Under the pieces are notes generated by a model, which had not been told where the DNA came from, searched no databases, and worked only from the letters and a program-made list of their open reading frames with translations. DNA of 64,000 nt from contig CM046836.1 in assembly GCA_025618425.1 (NCBI GenBank), forward strand, positions 12,651,574 to 12,715,573, read 5' to 3'. Below are positions 13,519-26,138 of this stretch, one piece after another. Position 1 is the stretch's first letter; every line of letters starts with the position of its first letter. The translations under genes and the position numbers were made by a program. Source of the DNA: Heliocidaris tuberculata. Lineage: Eukaryota > Echinodermata > Echinoidea > Camarodonta > Echinometridae.

Positions 13519-13861
13519 CAGTGGCGGATTTAGGGTGGGGGGCAATCCCGGCCCGTGCCCCCCCCCCCCCCTTTGAGGGAAAACAATGCATTGTGCCCCC
13601 CCCCCCCTATTTGCGATTGTGCCCCCCCCCACCTTTTTTTTGTTGTTGTTGTTGTTGCTTGTCAGAGAATTATGGAGGGGAACTGGACCCCATAACCCCC
13701 CCCCCCCCCCCCACTGAGCGACTTTTGGAGGGCTGGCGAAAAAAAATTTTTGGTCGCCACCAAACCCCCCCCCCCCTCCCCCCTCCCTCCAAGCAGTTTC
13801 CCAAAGTTGACAATCCTGCATTTGTGTGTCCCCCTCATACGAAATCCTGGATCCGCCCCTG
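13519..13861. mobile_element. hAT-like MITE, 343 bp, C-tract rich, perfect 8-bp duplication
   Basis: Starts CAGTGGCGGATTTAGGG and ends with the inverted CCTGGATCCGCCCCTG. It is flanked by GTGGGAGG on both sides (13511-13518 and 13862-13869). The interior is made of C homopolymers joined by short spacers. Confidence 0.88.
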
Positions 13862-14554
13862 GTGGGAGGTAATTGCAGCGTTATAGTGCTGATTCTCCAC
13901 TAGGCAGACACAATTCAGTGAACGATGTTTCTCTCTCTAAATGAAAACAAATTGGTCAAAAATCTGTTATTGATTGAAATATAATTATCTGAACGTTATT
14001 GCTCTGAATGAAAAATCAGATATATACAGAGAGGATATATTTGGCACTCCATACACCTGACGTGATCCTCAGAAAGAAGAGACTTTGTAAGTTTGACTCT
14101 TAATTTATCGTTTTGCTTGTTTGAGATGAATATGAATCATGAATGCAAATTTTTAATTTTCTGATATCTGCTGTTTAAAATTAAATGTTTAAGAATGAAA
14201 TTGTGTGTGTGAATGAGCGCTTCTATATACGAAGAAAATCGATCATCCAAGCTTCAGTCCCATCCGTTCAAATTTGTGTTTTTAATTTAAGGGGGGGGGG
14301 GGATAAGATTAAGAGTGCGGATCGTAGCACCGCACAACAATATTTCCTAAAATATAATTTGATTCTTTTATTCCATTCAGTTTTTCATACTAACAGTTAA
14401 ATATCCTATTGGTCCATATTATTTTCTAAGTTTGCTTGATCTATCAATTTAAAATTTGATTGTTCAGGCTGTTGTCTTTTGACATTGAACTTGATGTCCA
14501 GATCCAGATCACTCATAGATCACTCATAGGTTAATATATTAACCTCACATAAGT

Positions 14555-15730
14555 GTGACTGTGAGTGTCATAGGCCCTTGCCTATGTGGGACTGTGTCCA
14601 ACATTCACTGTTGCAGCAGTCAAAAACAGACAACAAAATTGCTCTAAGCAAGATTTAATGTTCTTAAATTTGCTAGATAACCTGATTCGGGGACTCTTCA
14701 ACTCTTACTGTGCCACAAATTTGGGGATTCAGAATTGAAAGTGAAATTTTAAATAATTATTTTCCTCTCGTGTATGAATGATCTAGACTGGAAAAAGGCC
14801 TGCTGATACACACAAAAGCTATTGAAGCCTATTCACCTGTAAAAGCTAGTCTGGAGCACTCATAGCGACTTTACTATACTTAGTGTGTAGACTCTAGGCA
14901 GTCATCCACCTCGACACTTTCAAAACACCACTGCACAAAAGTCACCAACATTCACTCATAATCGGCATTTAATTTACAAAATACGACACCAACATATTCA
15001 TGAAATTCCATTAATTTAACTCACCGATGTTGGAAAAGATAATTCCAAAAATGAAATCCGTAATTTACTGTCACTTCTGGCGAAACGGGGTATCGCAAGT
15101 CATCGTGTACATTTCCTGATCGCCGCGAGCGCTGACATCTCCCCCTAAAAAATTCGGTCGTTAAAAGTTCGGTTCCTATCGCGCACACGTAAGTCCCAAT
15201 TTTCCGTATGTGCGATCGTAGAGATCGATGTGCACGCGATACCGAGTTTCGTTGTGGACAAATTTTTTTTGGCCGATTTAGTCTAAAAACATCGGTAGCA
15301 GGAAAACAACATGCGATCGCGAAAAAAATTGGCGGGGATTTCTTAGGTTTTGGACATGATTTTGACTTTGGATTTTGCTGGAAATATCCACTTATACATG
15401 TACAAGCTTATCTGAAGATAACCTTGTACTCAGACTAGCTCTTTTATGGGTGAATAGGCTTCAATAGCTATTGTGTGTATCAGCAGGCCCTTTTCCAGGC
15501 TAGATCATTCATACAGGAGAGGAAAATAATTATTTAAAATTTCACTTTCAATTCTGAATCCCCTAATTTGTGGCACAGTAAGAGTGGAAGAGTCCATGAA
15601 TCAGGTAATCTAGCAAATTTAAGAAAATTAAATCTTGCTTAGAGCAATTTTGTTGTCTGTTTTTGACTGCTGCAACAGTGAATGTTGGACACAGTCCCAC
15701 ATAGGCAAGGGCCCATGAGTGGGAAATATC
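14555..15730. mobile_element. Compound repeat with ~290-bp inverted arms
   Basis: The sequence 14555-14853 reappears inverted at 15431-15719 (for example CCTATGTGGGACTGTGTCC against its complement near 15690). The right-hand arm belongs to a 333-bp insert, 15389-15721, flanked by GGAAATATC at 15380-15388 and 15722-15730. The related locus near 51640 reads straight through this point, giving an empty site. A 9-bp duplication suits Mutator-like elements, but the class is uncertain. Flanking sequence (14870-15380 and 15731-15960) is a second, older repeat also found at 51200-51840. Confidence 0.7.
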
Positions 15731-16869
15731 AGAAGTTCTTCCTAACGGCCATTTAAGGTAGGAGTGAGATTTTAAAGAGGTGAATTTGAAAGGAAGTATT
15801 TTGAATATATATCTAATTTTTTCCCCCATACCTTAAGTACATGCGATAGAAAATGACTAGTATTTTTGCATTCGTCCCGCGTAGTGGTCAGTATGACCAC
15901 TATAGTATTACATGTACGTGGTGTGGTCTGGAGTACAAGGTTATCTTCATATAAGCTTGTACATACTGTATAAGTGAGACTGGCATGACTGGAAAAAGGC
16001 CTGCTGATATACACAAAAGTTATTGAAGCCTATTCACCCGAAAAAGCTAGTCTAGACAAGGTTATCTTCAGATAAGCTTGTACATGTATGACTAAGTGGA
16101 TGTTGTCATACTCATTCATTGACTTTGTTTTCTCCACTTCCTCACTCACACTTATGCGAGGTTATTGGAGATACTTCCTCTTCCTTATAACCTTCTAGTT
16201 GTACATGGGTATAAGTGGTTGAAAACTGGGCCCCATAACACAGAAGTTTGCAATCAATTGCAAAATGGCATTGTGTTCTCTTCTCTATTGTGTCTCCTTT
16301 CTATTCTTCTCATTTATGTCTTCCATTTCCTTGTTTTCTGTCTTCGCTTCTGATTCATACTTCTCTATTTTCTTTTTCTTTGCTATTCATTTCTCCTTCT
16401 TTATTCTTATCCTTGTTTCTGATTTTTTGGTTTATTCCGTTTGTTTAAAAGGGATATTCCTTTTATTTTAATTCCTTTTTTTTTTTCCTTTTAAGTTTCT
16501 TCTCATTGCCCCTATAAATCCACCTGGAATTTCCCCTTTCTGAGACTAAGTTTAGAATCTGATCATGTAACTACTTCTCCTTACTGAACAGTCATGTTCA
16601 GTGGGCCTTTTCAATTTTCTTTCCTTTCATTCGATATCATTTTTATAAAAATTCTTTGTCATTCTTATATTCTTTATTCTATTTTGCCTTCTTTATGTAT
16701 TTTTTCTATTTCCTTTCTTCTTTATCTTCCTCATTTCCCCATCAGTATATATTACTAAATAAGAAAATGAAATCTGAATCAAATTCTTTTTTTCCCCTAC
16801 CTACCGTGTACCACTACCCACCAAAGGGAGTAACCAAGTTTGGGGATTGATCCCACAGCTCTCTTCATC

Positions 16870-19800
16870 ATGCCTCTCATGGTTGATGGGAAACCTTATC
16901 AACCCAAGGAGAACGTTCTGCAATTGGCTGAGGATTATCCCAAGTTCAAGGTAAGAAAGACTGTAATCTGGATTTGAAGTAGAATGAGTTTAGATCCTTC
17001 TCAGTTGGCCTCCAATGTATAGTCATGGATTGTATTACCGAACAGCATTGTATTACAGAACGCGTACAGTTAAGCGCCTAAAATGGCTTTCACACGTGTG
17101 GGACTATGTGTATGTTCTCCACACTATTTGACACACAGAACACAGGGCAAAAGATCATAAAATGAGGCAAAAAAACATAACTAATATCTAATAACCTGCT
17201 CTCTCGTCACCCCCAGTCGCCACCCCGTTGGTCCCAAATCGGGGTAGGTTGTGTCTTTTTTCCCATGGGTTTCACACGTTTGGTAATACAATACCTTTTT
17301 CAAGGGGCCAAAATGCCACGTCGTTGGGAAGGGGTTCGTTCAGAAGGGAATATCGCATTAGATCTACGTTGTCTTTTTCAAATTCCACCAATTTCTTTTT
17401 CTGTAGGACTTTAAGCATTCATTTTGTAAGTTTGACAGATATTCGTTTGATATTTTATTTGCTATCATTGATTTTCTGAAAAGTGTTCGGAAATAGGATC
17501 CACTACCATACTGTCAAACCAGAAACTTTCAGAACATAAAAATTATCGCGAATCGTTAATGACAGCCAATTTTGCTGCAAGAAACTTTCACGAATTGCAA
17601 TAATTTCATGTTGTTTCAATTGTGATTTGATTTTTATCACAGTGTGAAACTTTCGCGAAACTTGACCACTCGCGAAATTCGCGAAAGTTTCATGCACGCA
17701 AAAATTTCTGGTTTTACAGTACTAATTTGAGAAGGAGGCAGTTATATGGGATAGTCAATATACATGTATACTCTCTATAGAGATGTAATACATTATTTCC
17801 TTTGAGGGGGAAGAAAATTTTTCATTTTGGCTAGAACTTGATTGTTAGAAATTCTTAAGAAAATAATTTTTTCAAGACATTTGTAAATTTTTAATCACCC
17901 CCCCCCCCCCCCCCAAGTTAGATCTGTTCAGGAAACCTGCCTGTTGCTGTTGTAAGCCTTAAGGTAATCTTGCATTTGTTTTCTTTGTGTGTCATTTTTA
18001 AAAGTCATCCTAATTTCAAAATTGTTTTATTCATAACAAAACAATATGAACCATTGAACAACAACGAACTAAAAATTCTTTTTCAAATGTTCATTTGTGT
18101 TCTCAATTTGGCGATGGATCAAATAAGAAAGTGTACCATCAGGGTTTTGTGCTATGAATGGTATTACCTGGCAGATATTTGTTTGATTTTCTCCTGATAG
18201 GTTGAAGCTGAAGCTTTTAGTAGCAAGCCACTACGCCACTGTGAACCCATAGACCTTCTCTATGTCAACCAGAGAGAATATGCTGTTACTATTCCCAGTG
18301 ATAGTGAGTATTTCATTAATTCTGTCATTATGTACTTGAACATATTATCATATCTTATTCTATATGCTTCAAGAGACCTGAAGGTCTAAATCCTATCAAA
18401 GGGACTGTGTAACTGAAGATAAATGCCTTGCTCAAGGACACTATAACACTGACATGGTCTTGAACCTGAGTTAGTCTGTTTCCATCGCAATTTCTGTTTG
18501 GATCCACCGGGCTCTAAAAGGGAACACTCACTCTCTTGTATCCACACCATGTTTGTTATAGGTGTGGTAAAGGTCCTTGGTTCTGACGATGCCACCACTT
18601 GCCACATCATCGTCCTGCGCCACACAGGGAGCAGAGCCACAGCTCTGGCTCACCTGGATGGCCATGGAATAGAGGGTGGTATCAGCAACATGCTCTCCTC
18701 TATTACCGCACTCAGTACTGGAAGCAGTGAAGGAAGGTAAGTACACATAGGTGGGTCTTGTATTAAAGGGCAATCCAACCTTGGTAATGAGATGGTTTGT
18801 GTGAAAGCAGAAAAATAAGAAAAACTGGATGGTGAAAGTTTGAAAGATATCGGACAAGGAATAAGAAAGTTATGGATGTTTGAAAAATGAGATCACTACA
18901 TCTATGCGAATCTCAAATTGGCAATTTGGTGATTCAATTGTGACATGTTCGTGGACAACTCTCCCATTTGTCGTACACAAAAATATCATTAATTTGCGGT
19001 TTTCTTCGAGGCGCTTTTACCCTCGGGGCAGTACTCAAAATATATTGGAGATAGCATATTGTTATAGGTCCTCATGAAAGAAAGAGATCCTTCTGAGTAA
19101 TACATGTTGATAAAAGTGACATTTTAGTCATTTTGTGTGTTGGAGTGAATGAGGGAGTTGTCCACAGCTAGGTACATCACAGTGACATTACCTATTCAGC
19201 CAATTTGAAATTCCCTATGTATAGTGATTACAACTTTCAAAAATTCATAACTTTCTTATTGCTTGTCCGATTTCGTTCAAACTTTCACCAGTCTGCTTCT
19301 ATGATTTTTCCTCTTTCTTTCAAAGCAACTTGCTATTAAGGTTGGATTTCCCTTTAAGCCTAAGGGAATTAGTCAGTTTAGTGGTCGACAGGTTAATTCA
19401 CACTTAACAAGGTTTGGGTATACAAAAAAATCCTCTGTGTAAACTGAACGTTGGAAGCCCCATCCGGTTTCTTGTAAGATGCCCCCAAGTTTTTCACTGT
19501 ATATCTTTGATTTTTGTCGAAAAGTAGGAAGATTCTCAAAATCTCATGCTGCTACAAAGTTGTGTCTCCTCATGAATATGCATATCTTTAATGCATGGCA
19601 TCAGCTGGGACTATATTTATTCATTGCTCTGCTTATTTCCTATTGATCTGGACATTTAGGTGACCTTTTGGTCTGTTGTTCACTATTACCTGGTCTTACT
19701 CTTCTCCACACTTCATTTTAAGTGAAAACATAGGTGTTATTAGAATTCTCACTCAGCTCTTTTGTATTATTGATGTACATATAGGAGGTACATGTATTGT

Positions 19801-22800
19801 TGAGGTTCTCGATATACATTAATGGCAGTGAACTCTATTTTTTTTGTTTTCTCTATTGAATGCAGACTAGAACTACACATATTTGGTGGATTCTGTGACA
19901 GCAGAAGAGAGTCAATAGAAATATCAACAAATGTCTTCAGTGAGTATAAACTTTGAATCATGACAAATCAAATTCAAGTTTGAGGTGAAAAATGCGTGCA
20001 TGCTACTGGTACTTCACCCCGTAACTGCAATATATTCTGTTTTGTATTACCATCTTTTTGTAGTGTGCTCCTTGTTTTATACTCTTTTAGTAGAACTTGA
20101 AATATTAATAAAATATGTCGCATAAGACATGTAGTATATATTTCAAAAGAGAGTAGTAGATTTTGGTTAAAATCATTTTACAGTGAACTTGCCATGATAT
20201 CTTAGAATGACCCGTCTTGTGCTTTTACAAACGTGTACATTATCTCCTTAATGATAGTAGTCAAGTTTAATGGATGGAAGAACATAATCATGAAAGTTTG
20301 AAATTCATCTTCGGCTTCAATGTTTGTACATCTTTATTGTACATCTTGGCAACTCTAATGCAGTTTACAGTGCAGAGTTTTTTAAATGGTTTTAATGTTT
20401 GTAACATTAGTGAAATAATAAAAAGATGAAACAGTTTGCAAAGTTACATTTGCATTGTGCTCTCTCACTTTATTTCATGCAGGTATATTTAACAAGTGTC
20501 TACATGACGTTCACCTTGTCACAGCATGCATGTCGGGTAATTTGAAAAAACATATACAGAATGGCCCAGGAAGAATGCAACCTGAGATCTGCAATTTCAA
20601 AGACGTCCTTCACACAACATCATTAGTTTATGTTTTATTGGGTAGAAAATTCTTTTCCGAATAAAATGACACCAAGATCATCAAATTTTGGAAAGGCATT
20701 TTGATTGTACGGTTATATTTTGTGAGGCATTGTCATTTTCGAAATTTTGCCTATGGCTCTTCTCATGCAATCAGAAAAATGCAGGACTGCTCTCGCTTTG
20801 AAAACAAAGAGAGCATGAATGAAATGGAGGTTGTATGGAAAGCCGTTATGCTCAAATTTCTTGCTGCTTTAAGAATTTGCAATCTAATAAACAAAAAAAC
20901 TTAAGGACATTGTGTCCATGATGTCATCGAAATTGCAGATCTCGGGTGTTGCATTCTTCCTGGGCCACCCTGTATAATTGTATAACTATAATGTAGTCAC
21001 CACAACATACAGGAAGTGCTTTTCTGTGAAGGTGTAACTATCACATGCAAGAAACTTTTGTTAATTTTGTAAATGGTCCAGATTCACGAATATTCCATGC
21101 TGCCAAATGATCGAATCACATACTTTAATCCTTGTAGTTTGCAAAAGTTTTTGGTTTTGCGCTAGTCGAAATATCTTTTCTAAATTAGGAATATTTACTT
21201 TGTGAGTTATAATCATCAGATGAACATGAATTTAGAGTTATTGTCAGGATAGTACCGGTATTCGATTGTCTGAATTATAGATAGCTTTGTGACACGTGAG
21301 TTTAAATATTGCAACATTCATGTAGTACAAATCAATTTTCATAAGAGTAGTGAGAAGTCTCTGAGGCTGTCATTTTCAATGCTTTGTCTTTAGCACATAT
21401 TATTTGTACTATGATTGTCAGGTGTGTAGTGGGAACCAACCTTTAACATCAACATTGGAAAGAACTAGGGTTTGCCAGAGCCCTCTGTACCATCTTTCAT
21501 CTCCTTAGTGCTATTTGTAATTTACTGTAGTGGTTCATGATTTTAAATCAGTGACATAACATGTCATGATTTTATATGTGGTCTCTTTTGACAGATCTGA
21601 ATGATACAGTGAAGGATGGTATACACTGGCCAATCCTCTATGGTGTAGGTAAGTTTAAGGACTAACAACTTTTTGCTGAGGGGTGATAGAGGAACCCTCA
21701 ACTCTCAAGGATGGGCGATGGGGGCTATCATGCACCCCCCCCCCCCCCCCCCCCCCCCCCCGAAATGATGTGATATATTCACAACGGGGGGAAAAAATGC
21801 TGCATGGTTTCATGACTTTTTTCTTTCAAATCTTGCACATCTCTTGACATCAAGTCTATGAAAATCAGGCAAAATATTGCCCCGTAGAGTTATGCTGTGA
21901 CTTTTTGTTTTAGATGGTGTACATGTCATGCCTGAATGGAGCTTGAGGAAGTACAAACTTTGTATGATGTGAGTGATGTTTTGCACTAGGAATATCAAAA
22001 GCATAGCATCATTGCTCATATTTAGGATTTCTTACTATTCATTAAAGTAACTTTCAAAGGGTACCAATCATCAAAAAATATTTTGCTCTGTATGTTAGAG
22101 GTTCCATGTAATTATACTATATTCAAAATATGGGCTTCAAATATTACTGGTACTTCTATAAAGAGATATTGCAAGTTTAATTACACTTTCTGTAAGGACA
22201 AAAGTGACTCGTGAGTAGACTACTCGACGCACCCATACGCGCTTGCCAAGATAAGGGCTTGCATGGAACCCAACTCGGAAGTTCGGTTCCGCGCCAGCAT
22301 CCTATATTTCTTTCATACTCCTGAGCTGTTGACCTACAGAATGCCAGATAAACTTCTTTGAGGTTAATTTTATACTTTCTAGCATTATAAAAATTATTTT
22401 TTCAGGTAGTTGGTGCACTTTAAGCCCATTGATTTTACATGTACATGTTTATATATGTATTATGTGGTTTCCTTTTACAGCTGTGGATGTCAAAAGCGGG
22501 GAGATCTTCCCAGCATCCTTTGCTGATAAGGGTCCTGACAAGCCTCTGAGAAGCGTCTATACGCTGTTTGGTAACCACCATGTAAGTCTATTCTTCATTA
22601 CCCCTGCATGTATTTACACTTTAAAGGGGAAGTCCACATTGGATCCAAGTTGGTTTAATAAAAGTGGAAAAATGAGAGAAACAGATGTGAGGAACAATGC
22701 TACAATGGATAAGACGGTTCAGAAATTTGAAAATAATTGATCAGATCATATGATGAAATCCCCAACAACTTTATGTGTTATGGTAGAAACACTAAACATT

Positions 22801-24489
22801 TCAGTGTTATGGTTGAAGTTCATTAGACAGTAGACAAAGGCTTTATTCCAAAGATGTGAATACCTTTTTATGATTTCTATGTTTAAATGCTTTTAATAAT
22901 GCTTGAAGCAAGTGTACATCCCATGACTTTATTTCATATAAAGTTCGTGTTCTGAATTGTTCTTAGTTTTCATGCATCCTAATCCTATTTCTTAATACAG
23001 AGTGCACATGCATATTAAGTTTCATGTTCAGAAATGTTTACGGTTTTCATAATTTCTTGTATTTTTAATCCTATTGCTTACAGATGCGGAATGTTTATGA
23101 CCACAGTACTGGACTTCATATGATCAGTCCTTTCACCTACAGGGCCATGCCTTACATTGGTAACTGGCTTCTCCAACCAGACTCTTTCATTCGAGAGGTG
23201 AGTTTTACCCATCTTATCAGGAGAGTATTATTTCCTCTTGAAAAAAACTCTAAACATTCTGGAGGTCTGTAGTTTTCACTTTTCATCAATCAAACCTGTT
23301 GCATTTGAATATATGAAATGATGAGATATTGGAAGTGAGATATCAGCTGTCACAAAGTCCTATATGAAACCTCTTACTGCAATGTAGCTGCAGTACAGTG
23401 AACGAGATTCCACCAACTAGGCTGAAGTGCCTATATAACCCATGGTATGATGAACTGAAGACATCAGATGCCATTGGCCAAAGGTCATAGGGTCATAAGA
23501 ATGACAAACACTGTCAACCACCTGATAAAAAGTTGGTAAATTGGGATTTAAAGACTCAGTGAATTTCAAAGAAATCATCGAAAGATACACAGTACGATTA
23601 GGGCTAAGGTTAGCCCTAACTGTAACACTTACATGTACCTTACAGTATTTCTTTGTACTACCTGGGCCGAGGCATGTTAAAGATGTAGTCATGATTTTTT
23701 TGTTTTCAATTCAATTCAATAAAGGTTTATCAAAACATGATTAGCAGTACACAGACTGAAATGTACATGTTTTACATTTACAATATTAATACAAATTGCA
23801 ATAGTAATAAAACATGTAAAATATTATGTAAAAAGTTTGTAAAATAAGTTACATTAATAAAATCACATAAAAGGGCTTGGAATATACATGTTAAAAGCTG
23901 TGGTAAAAAAGCATTATTATTGTACATATAAGTAAAAGTTGGTTACTTCACTGCTTATTAATTAATATGATACTAAAATATGATACTAAATAATGAAACG
24001 GTAAGTGGTCAAGGAGAAAGAAGAAGTGTATTTCTGAAGAAGGTAAGCATTTAGACAGTAGAGAAAAGAAAAATTTGATACTGAAGAGAGAAAGAAAGAG
24101 AGAGAAGGATTACATTCGAAAGAGAAAGAGTGAGGGAGAAATACAAATAGGAAGAAATAAAGATAGAAGTTGCAGGAGAATCGGATCAAGATTACGCATA
24201 CAAAATGTTTTATTTTAATTGGATTCATACTCTTATTTATTTAACTCATTTTTTTACATTCTGCTTGCTCTTCCAGCACCTGTCCACATCGCCGGAGGTT
24301 GAGCCCCCATACTTCGAGGAAGGCATCAGGGATGCCATCCGATTTGTGATGAACCATCCCCACCCCACCCTCACTGTCTTCCCTGGCAACAAACCCAGGG
24401 TGTACAGAAAGAACCAGCAAGGGTTATGGATGGATTGCTCACAGACACCCGAGGAGCTGTCAACATTGCCATCACCATCGTCTTCTTGA
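16870..24489 (+). CDS. NTAN1: Protein N-terminal asparagine amidohydrolase
   Basis: NTAN1 deamidates N-terminal asparagine to aspartate, making a secondary N-degron for arginylation and ubiquitin-dependent turnover. Nine coding exons: 16870-16950, 18201-18303, 18562-18736, 19866-19939, 20483-20536, 21595-21648, 22481-22581, 23084-23197 and 24277-24489. All introns are GT-AG and all phases join. The product is 322 aa against about 310 in human. It starts MPLMVDGK like the human MPLLVEG. The motif GSDDATTCHIIVLRHTG places the catalytic cysteine at residue 75, the same number as in human NTAN1. Later matches are LHIFGGFCDSR, DVHLVTACMS, WPILYGVAVDVKSGEIFPAS, and LSTSPEVEPPYFEE with FPGNKPRVYRKNQQGLW near the C terminus. 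The ATG follows a possible acceptor (CCCACAG), so a 5' noncoding exon may exist upstream. No lesion is seen. Confidence 0.97.
17017..17510 (+). mobile_element. Family E repeat copy in NTAN1 intron 1
   Basis: Homologous to copies at 54118-54482, 56184-56577 (inverted) and 56632-56766. Shared phrases are GTATTACCGAAC near the start, CGTTGGGAAGGGGTTC in the middle and GATTTTCTGAAAAGTGTTCGG near the end, closing with GGATCCACTACCATA. Open frames across it are not conserved between copies, so it is treated as non-coding mobile DNA of unknown class. Confidence 0.75.
17511..17719. mobile_element. TA-flanked CTGTA-ended element rich in TTTCGCG
   Basis: Ends are CTGTCAAACCAGAAA and TTTCTGGTTTTACAG, bounded by TA on each side. 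The interior repeats TTTCGCGAAA-type words in both orientations. It abuts the family E copy directly. Relatives are at 32922-33120, 38052-38231 and 47178-47386. Confidence 0.75.
18375..18535. mobile_element. Decayed SINE-like fragment in NTAN1 intron 2
   Basis: Contains ATGCCTTGCTCAAGGACAC, a phrase typical of the conserved body of several invertebrate SINEs, followed by a degenerate GGTCTTGAACCTGAG segment. It lies only about 25 bp before NTAN1 exon 3. No clear A box remains. Confidence 0.45.
18763..19357 (+). mobile_element. TTAA-flanked fold-back element (family A), intact
   Basis: 595 bp in NTAN1 intron 3. Termini are TTAAAGGGCAATCCAACC and the inverted GGTTGGATTTCCCTTTAA. The arms pair imperfectly along their length (for example AAGAAAGTTATGGATGTTTG near 18866 against the inverted partner near 19235). 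TTAA ends suggest piggyBac-type mobilisation; there is no coding capacity. Confidence 0.88.
20557..20972. mobile_element. Mariner-like non-autonomous element in NTAN1 intron 5
   Basis: 416 bp flanked by TA (20555-20556 and 20973-20974). The left end CAGAATGGCCCAGGAAGAA and the right end TTCTTCCTGGGCCACCCTG are inverted repeats extending about 45 bp. The CAGGGTGGCCCAG terminus resembles mariner ends. It begins only 20 bp after the NTAN1 exon 5 donor at 20537. Short frames inside do not look like a transposase. Confidence 0.8.
22053..22422 (+). mobile_element. TTAA-type element family B, in NTAN1 intron 6
   Basis: Starts AAAGGGTACCAATCA and ends TTGGTGCACTTTAA. Inner landmarks are GTGAGTAGACTACTCGACGC and GGAACCCAACTCGGAAGTTC. 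Other copies are at 58095-58457 and, inverted, 59412-59778; a short piece lies at about 28646-28735. It ends 58 bp before NTAN1 exon 7. Confidence 0.8.
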
Positions 24490-25400
24490 TAGCAGTAGTG
24501 TTGGGTTTGCTGCAGTGATGCTCATTCACATTCTGTTGTACTTATCTTTAGTGTGTAGTCTGTCTATTACAAGGTACATTTATTGAAATATATGTATGTA
24601 TTCAAATTATGTATGCAAATTTAGACCAAAACCATTGTACTTGTGTGTAAATTAGATACCATGAAGGGTATTTATGATAGAATATATGAAACAGAATAAT
24701 TATACCGGTAGTTTACTAGTAATCTAATTTTAATATTTTTGCGGCATGAAACTTTTGCAAATCTCAACCACTCTTAAACTTCTCAAAGTTTTCATGTACG
24801 CAACAGTTTAAGATTTTACAGTTTATGATTCTCTTTACTGGAGACAGTTGAATGCAGGCTTATTGGAGAGAAACATAAAAGCTAACATAAGTGCAAAAAT
24901 AATCTGTTAACTTGATTGCTCAGTAGAAAATTGTTAAAGCTTTCTTTGGAAATGAAATATGACCCATCATGGGAACAGTTTTATGATTATGCAACAATGA
25001 TATACAATGTACATGTGATTGTGATGATATTTAGGGCAGTTGGTCAAATAAGAATATCATATACCATTTTCAATGTCTCTACTAATATGTATTGATGTAC
25101 TTGTAGAAAAGCAAAATACTAAATCCAAACTACATGTATATGTATGTGAATTGTTACTGGGTCAAACCTATAATGTGGAAGTAGACCCGTAAATGTGGGC
25201 TGTGAAACTTATGTATACCATGCGAATGCTGTATAAACTTGATTGTTTATTTGAAAGGAAAAATCGTACGTGTAAATGTCAAAGAAATGAGTCATAGCCT
25301 ATCGCAACAGAAATAAAGAGATGTGTAGTAATATTAGGATATTATTCCAGAAAATGAGAGTAGGTGGATTGTATGGTAATAAAATGTGCAGTGTGTGATT
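24490..25400 (+). other. Probable NTAN1 3' UTR
   Basis: AT-rich sequence after the NTAN1 stop codon. AATAAA signals occur at 25312-25317 and 25378-25383. A CTGTA/TTTTGCGG block near 24720-24830 looks like a decayed relative of the TTTCGCG elements. The end point is inferred. Confidence 0.4.
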
Positions 25401-25937
25401 TATTTATAGTGTTTAAGAAGGAAGGAAGGTTAATGCATGTTCAACCAAAGTATGTATCGTGGTAATAATATGTGGAGCTGCCATTTTGCATTTGTATTTA
25501 ACCGATATTGTAGTCTTGTTAAATATGTGTAAAACACATATTGGATTTTCTCAGTAACAGTGATTGGTGTATATATCTCTTCCCTCGTAAATTTGCATGA
25601 ACAGCACAAATATGTATAAAGTAATTTTATCGATACATGTTTAGACACAGTAAAACTGTGGATAATTACATAATAAGAAAACTATATAAAGTGCTGCCAT
25701 GTTTAATCATATTACTTTTCAGTTTGAAGGAAGGTTGTGATTGATGTCATTTGAACTTGAATTTCAGTTTCAGTTGTCTTATGAAGATTTCTGTTTGATC
25801 TGAAGCAATCGTTAATTCTCATCTCCAGTACCGTTCATGTTTCGCTCGTGTGCATAAATTAACGCGGGCGTTGCTCTTCTCGGGCTAATGAAAGTGGACA
25901 ATTTTAGTTTAGGACTGTCTTACCAGGAAGCTCTGAT

Positions 25938-26138
25938 CAGGGCCTTCGCCAGACCATTTGTTCAGGAGGGGGGTAAACCAATTTACCAACAAGCCAAAAA
26001 AATGGTCATCAGTTTTTGTGATTTGCCAACAGCCAATGAAAATGTCAAATTAGGAGACTAAATTTTGTTACGGAGGGGGATGTTGCACACCCCCCCCCCC
26101 CCCACACACACACACACACACTTCTAGCGACGCCCCTG
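25938..26138. mobile_element. Degraded hAT-like MITE
   Basis: Left end CAGGGCCTTCGCCAG and right end AGCGACGCCCCTG form imperfect inverted termini. The flanks GCTCTGAT and GCTGTTAT agree at 6 of 8 positions, consistent with an aged 8-bp duplication. The interior has a C-tract and a short CA run. Confidence 0.55.
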
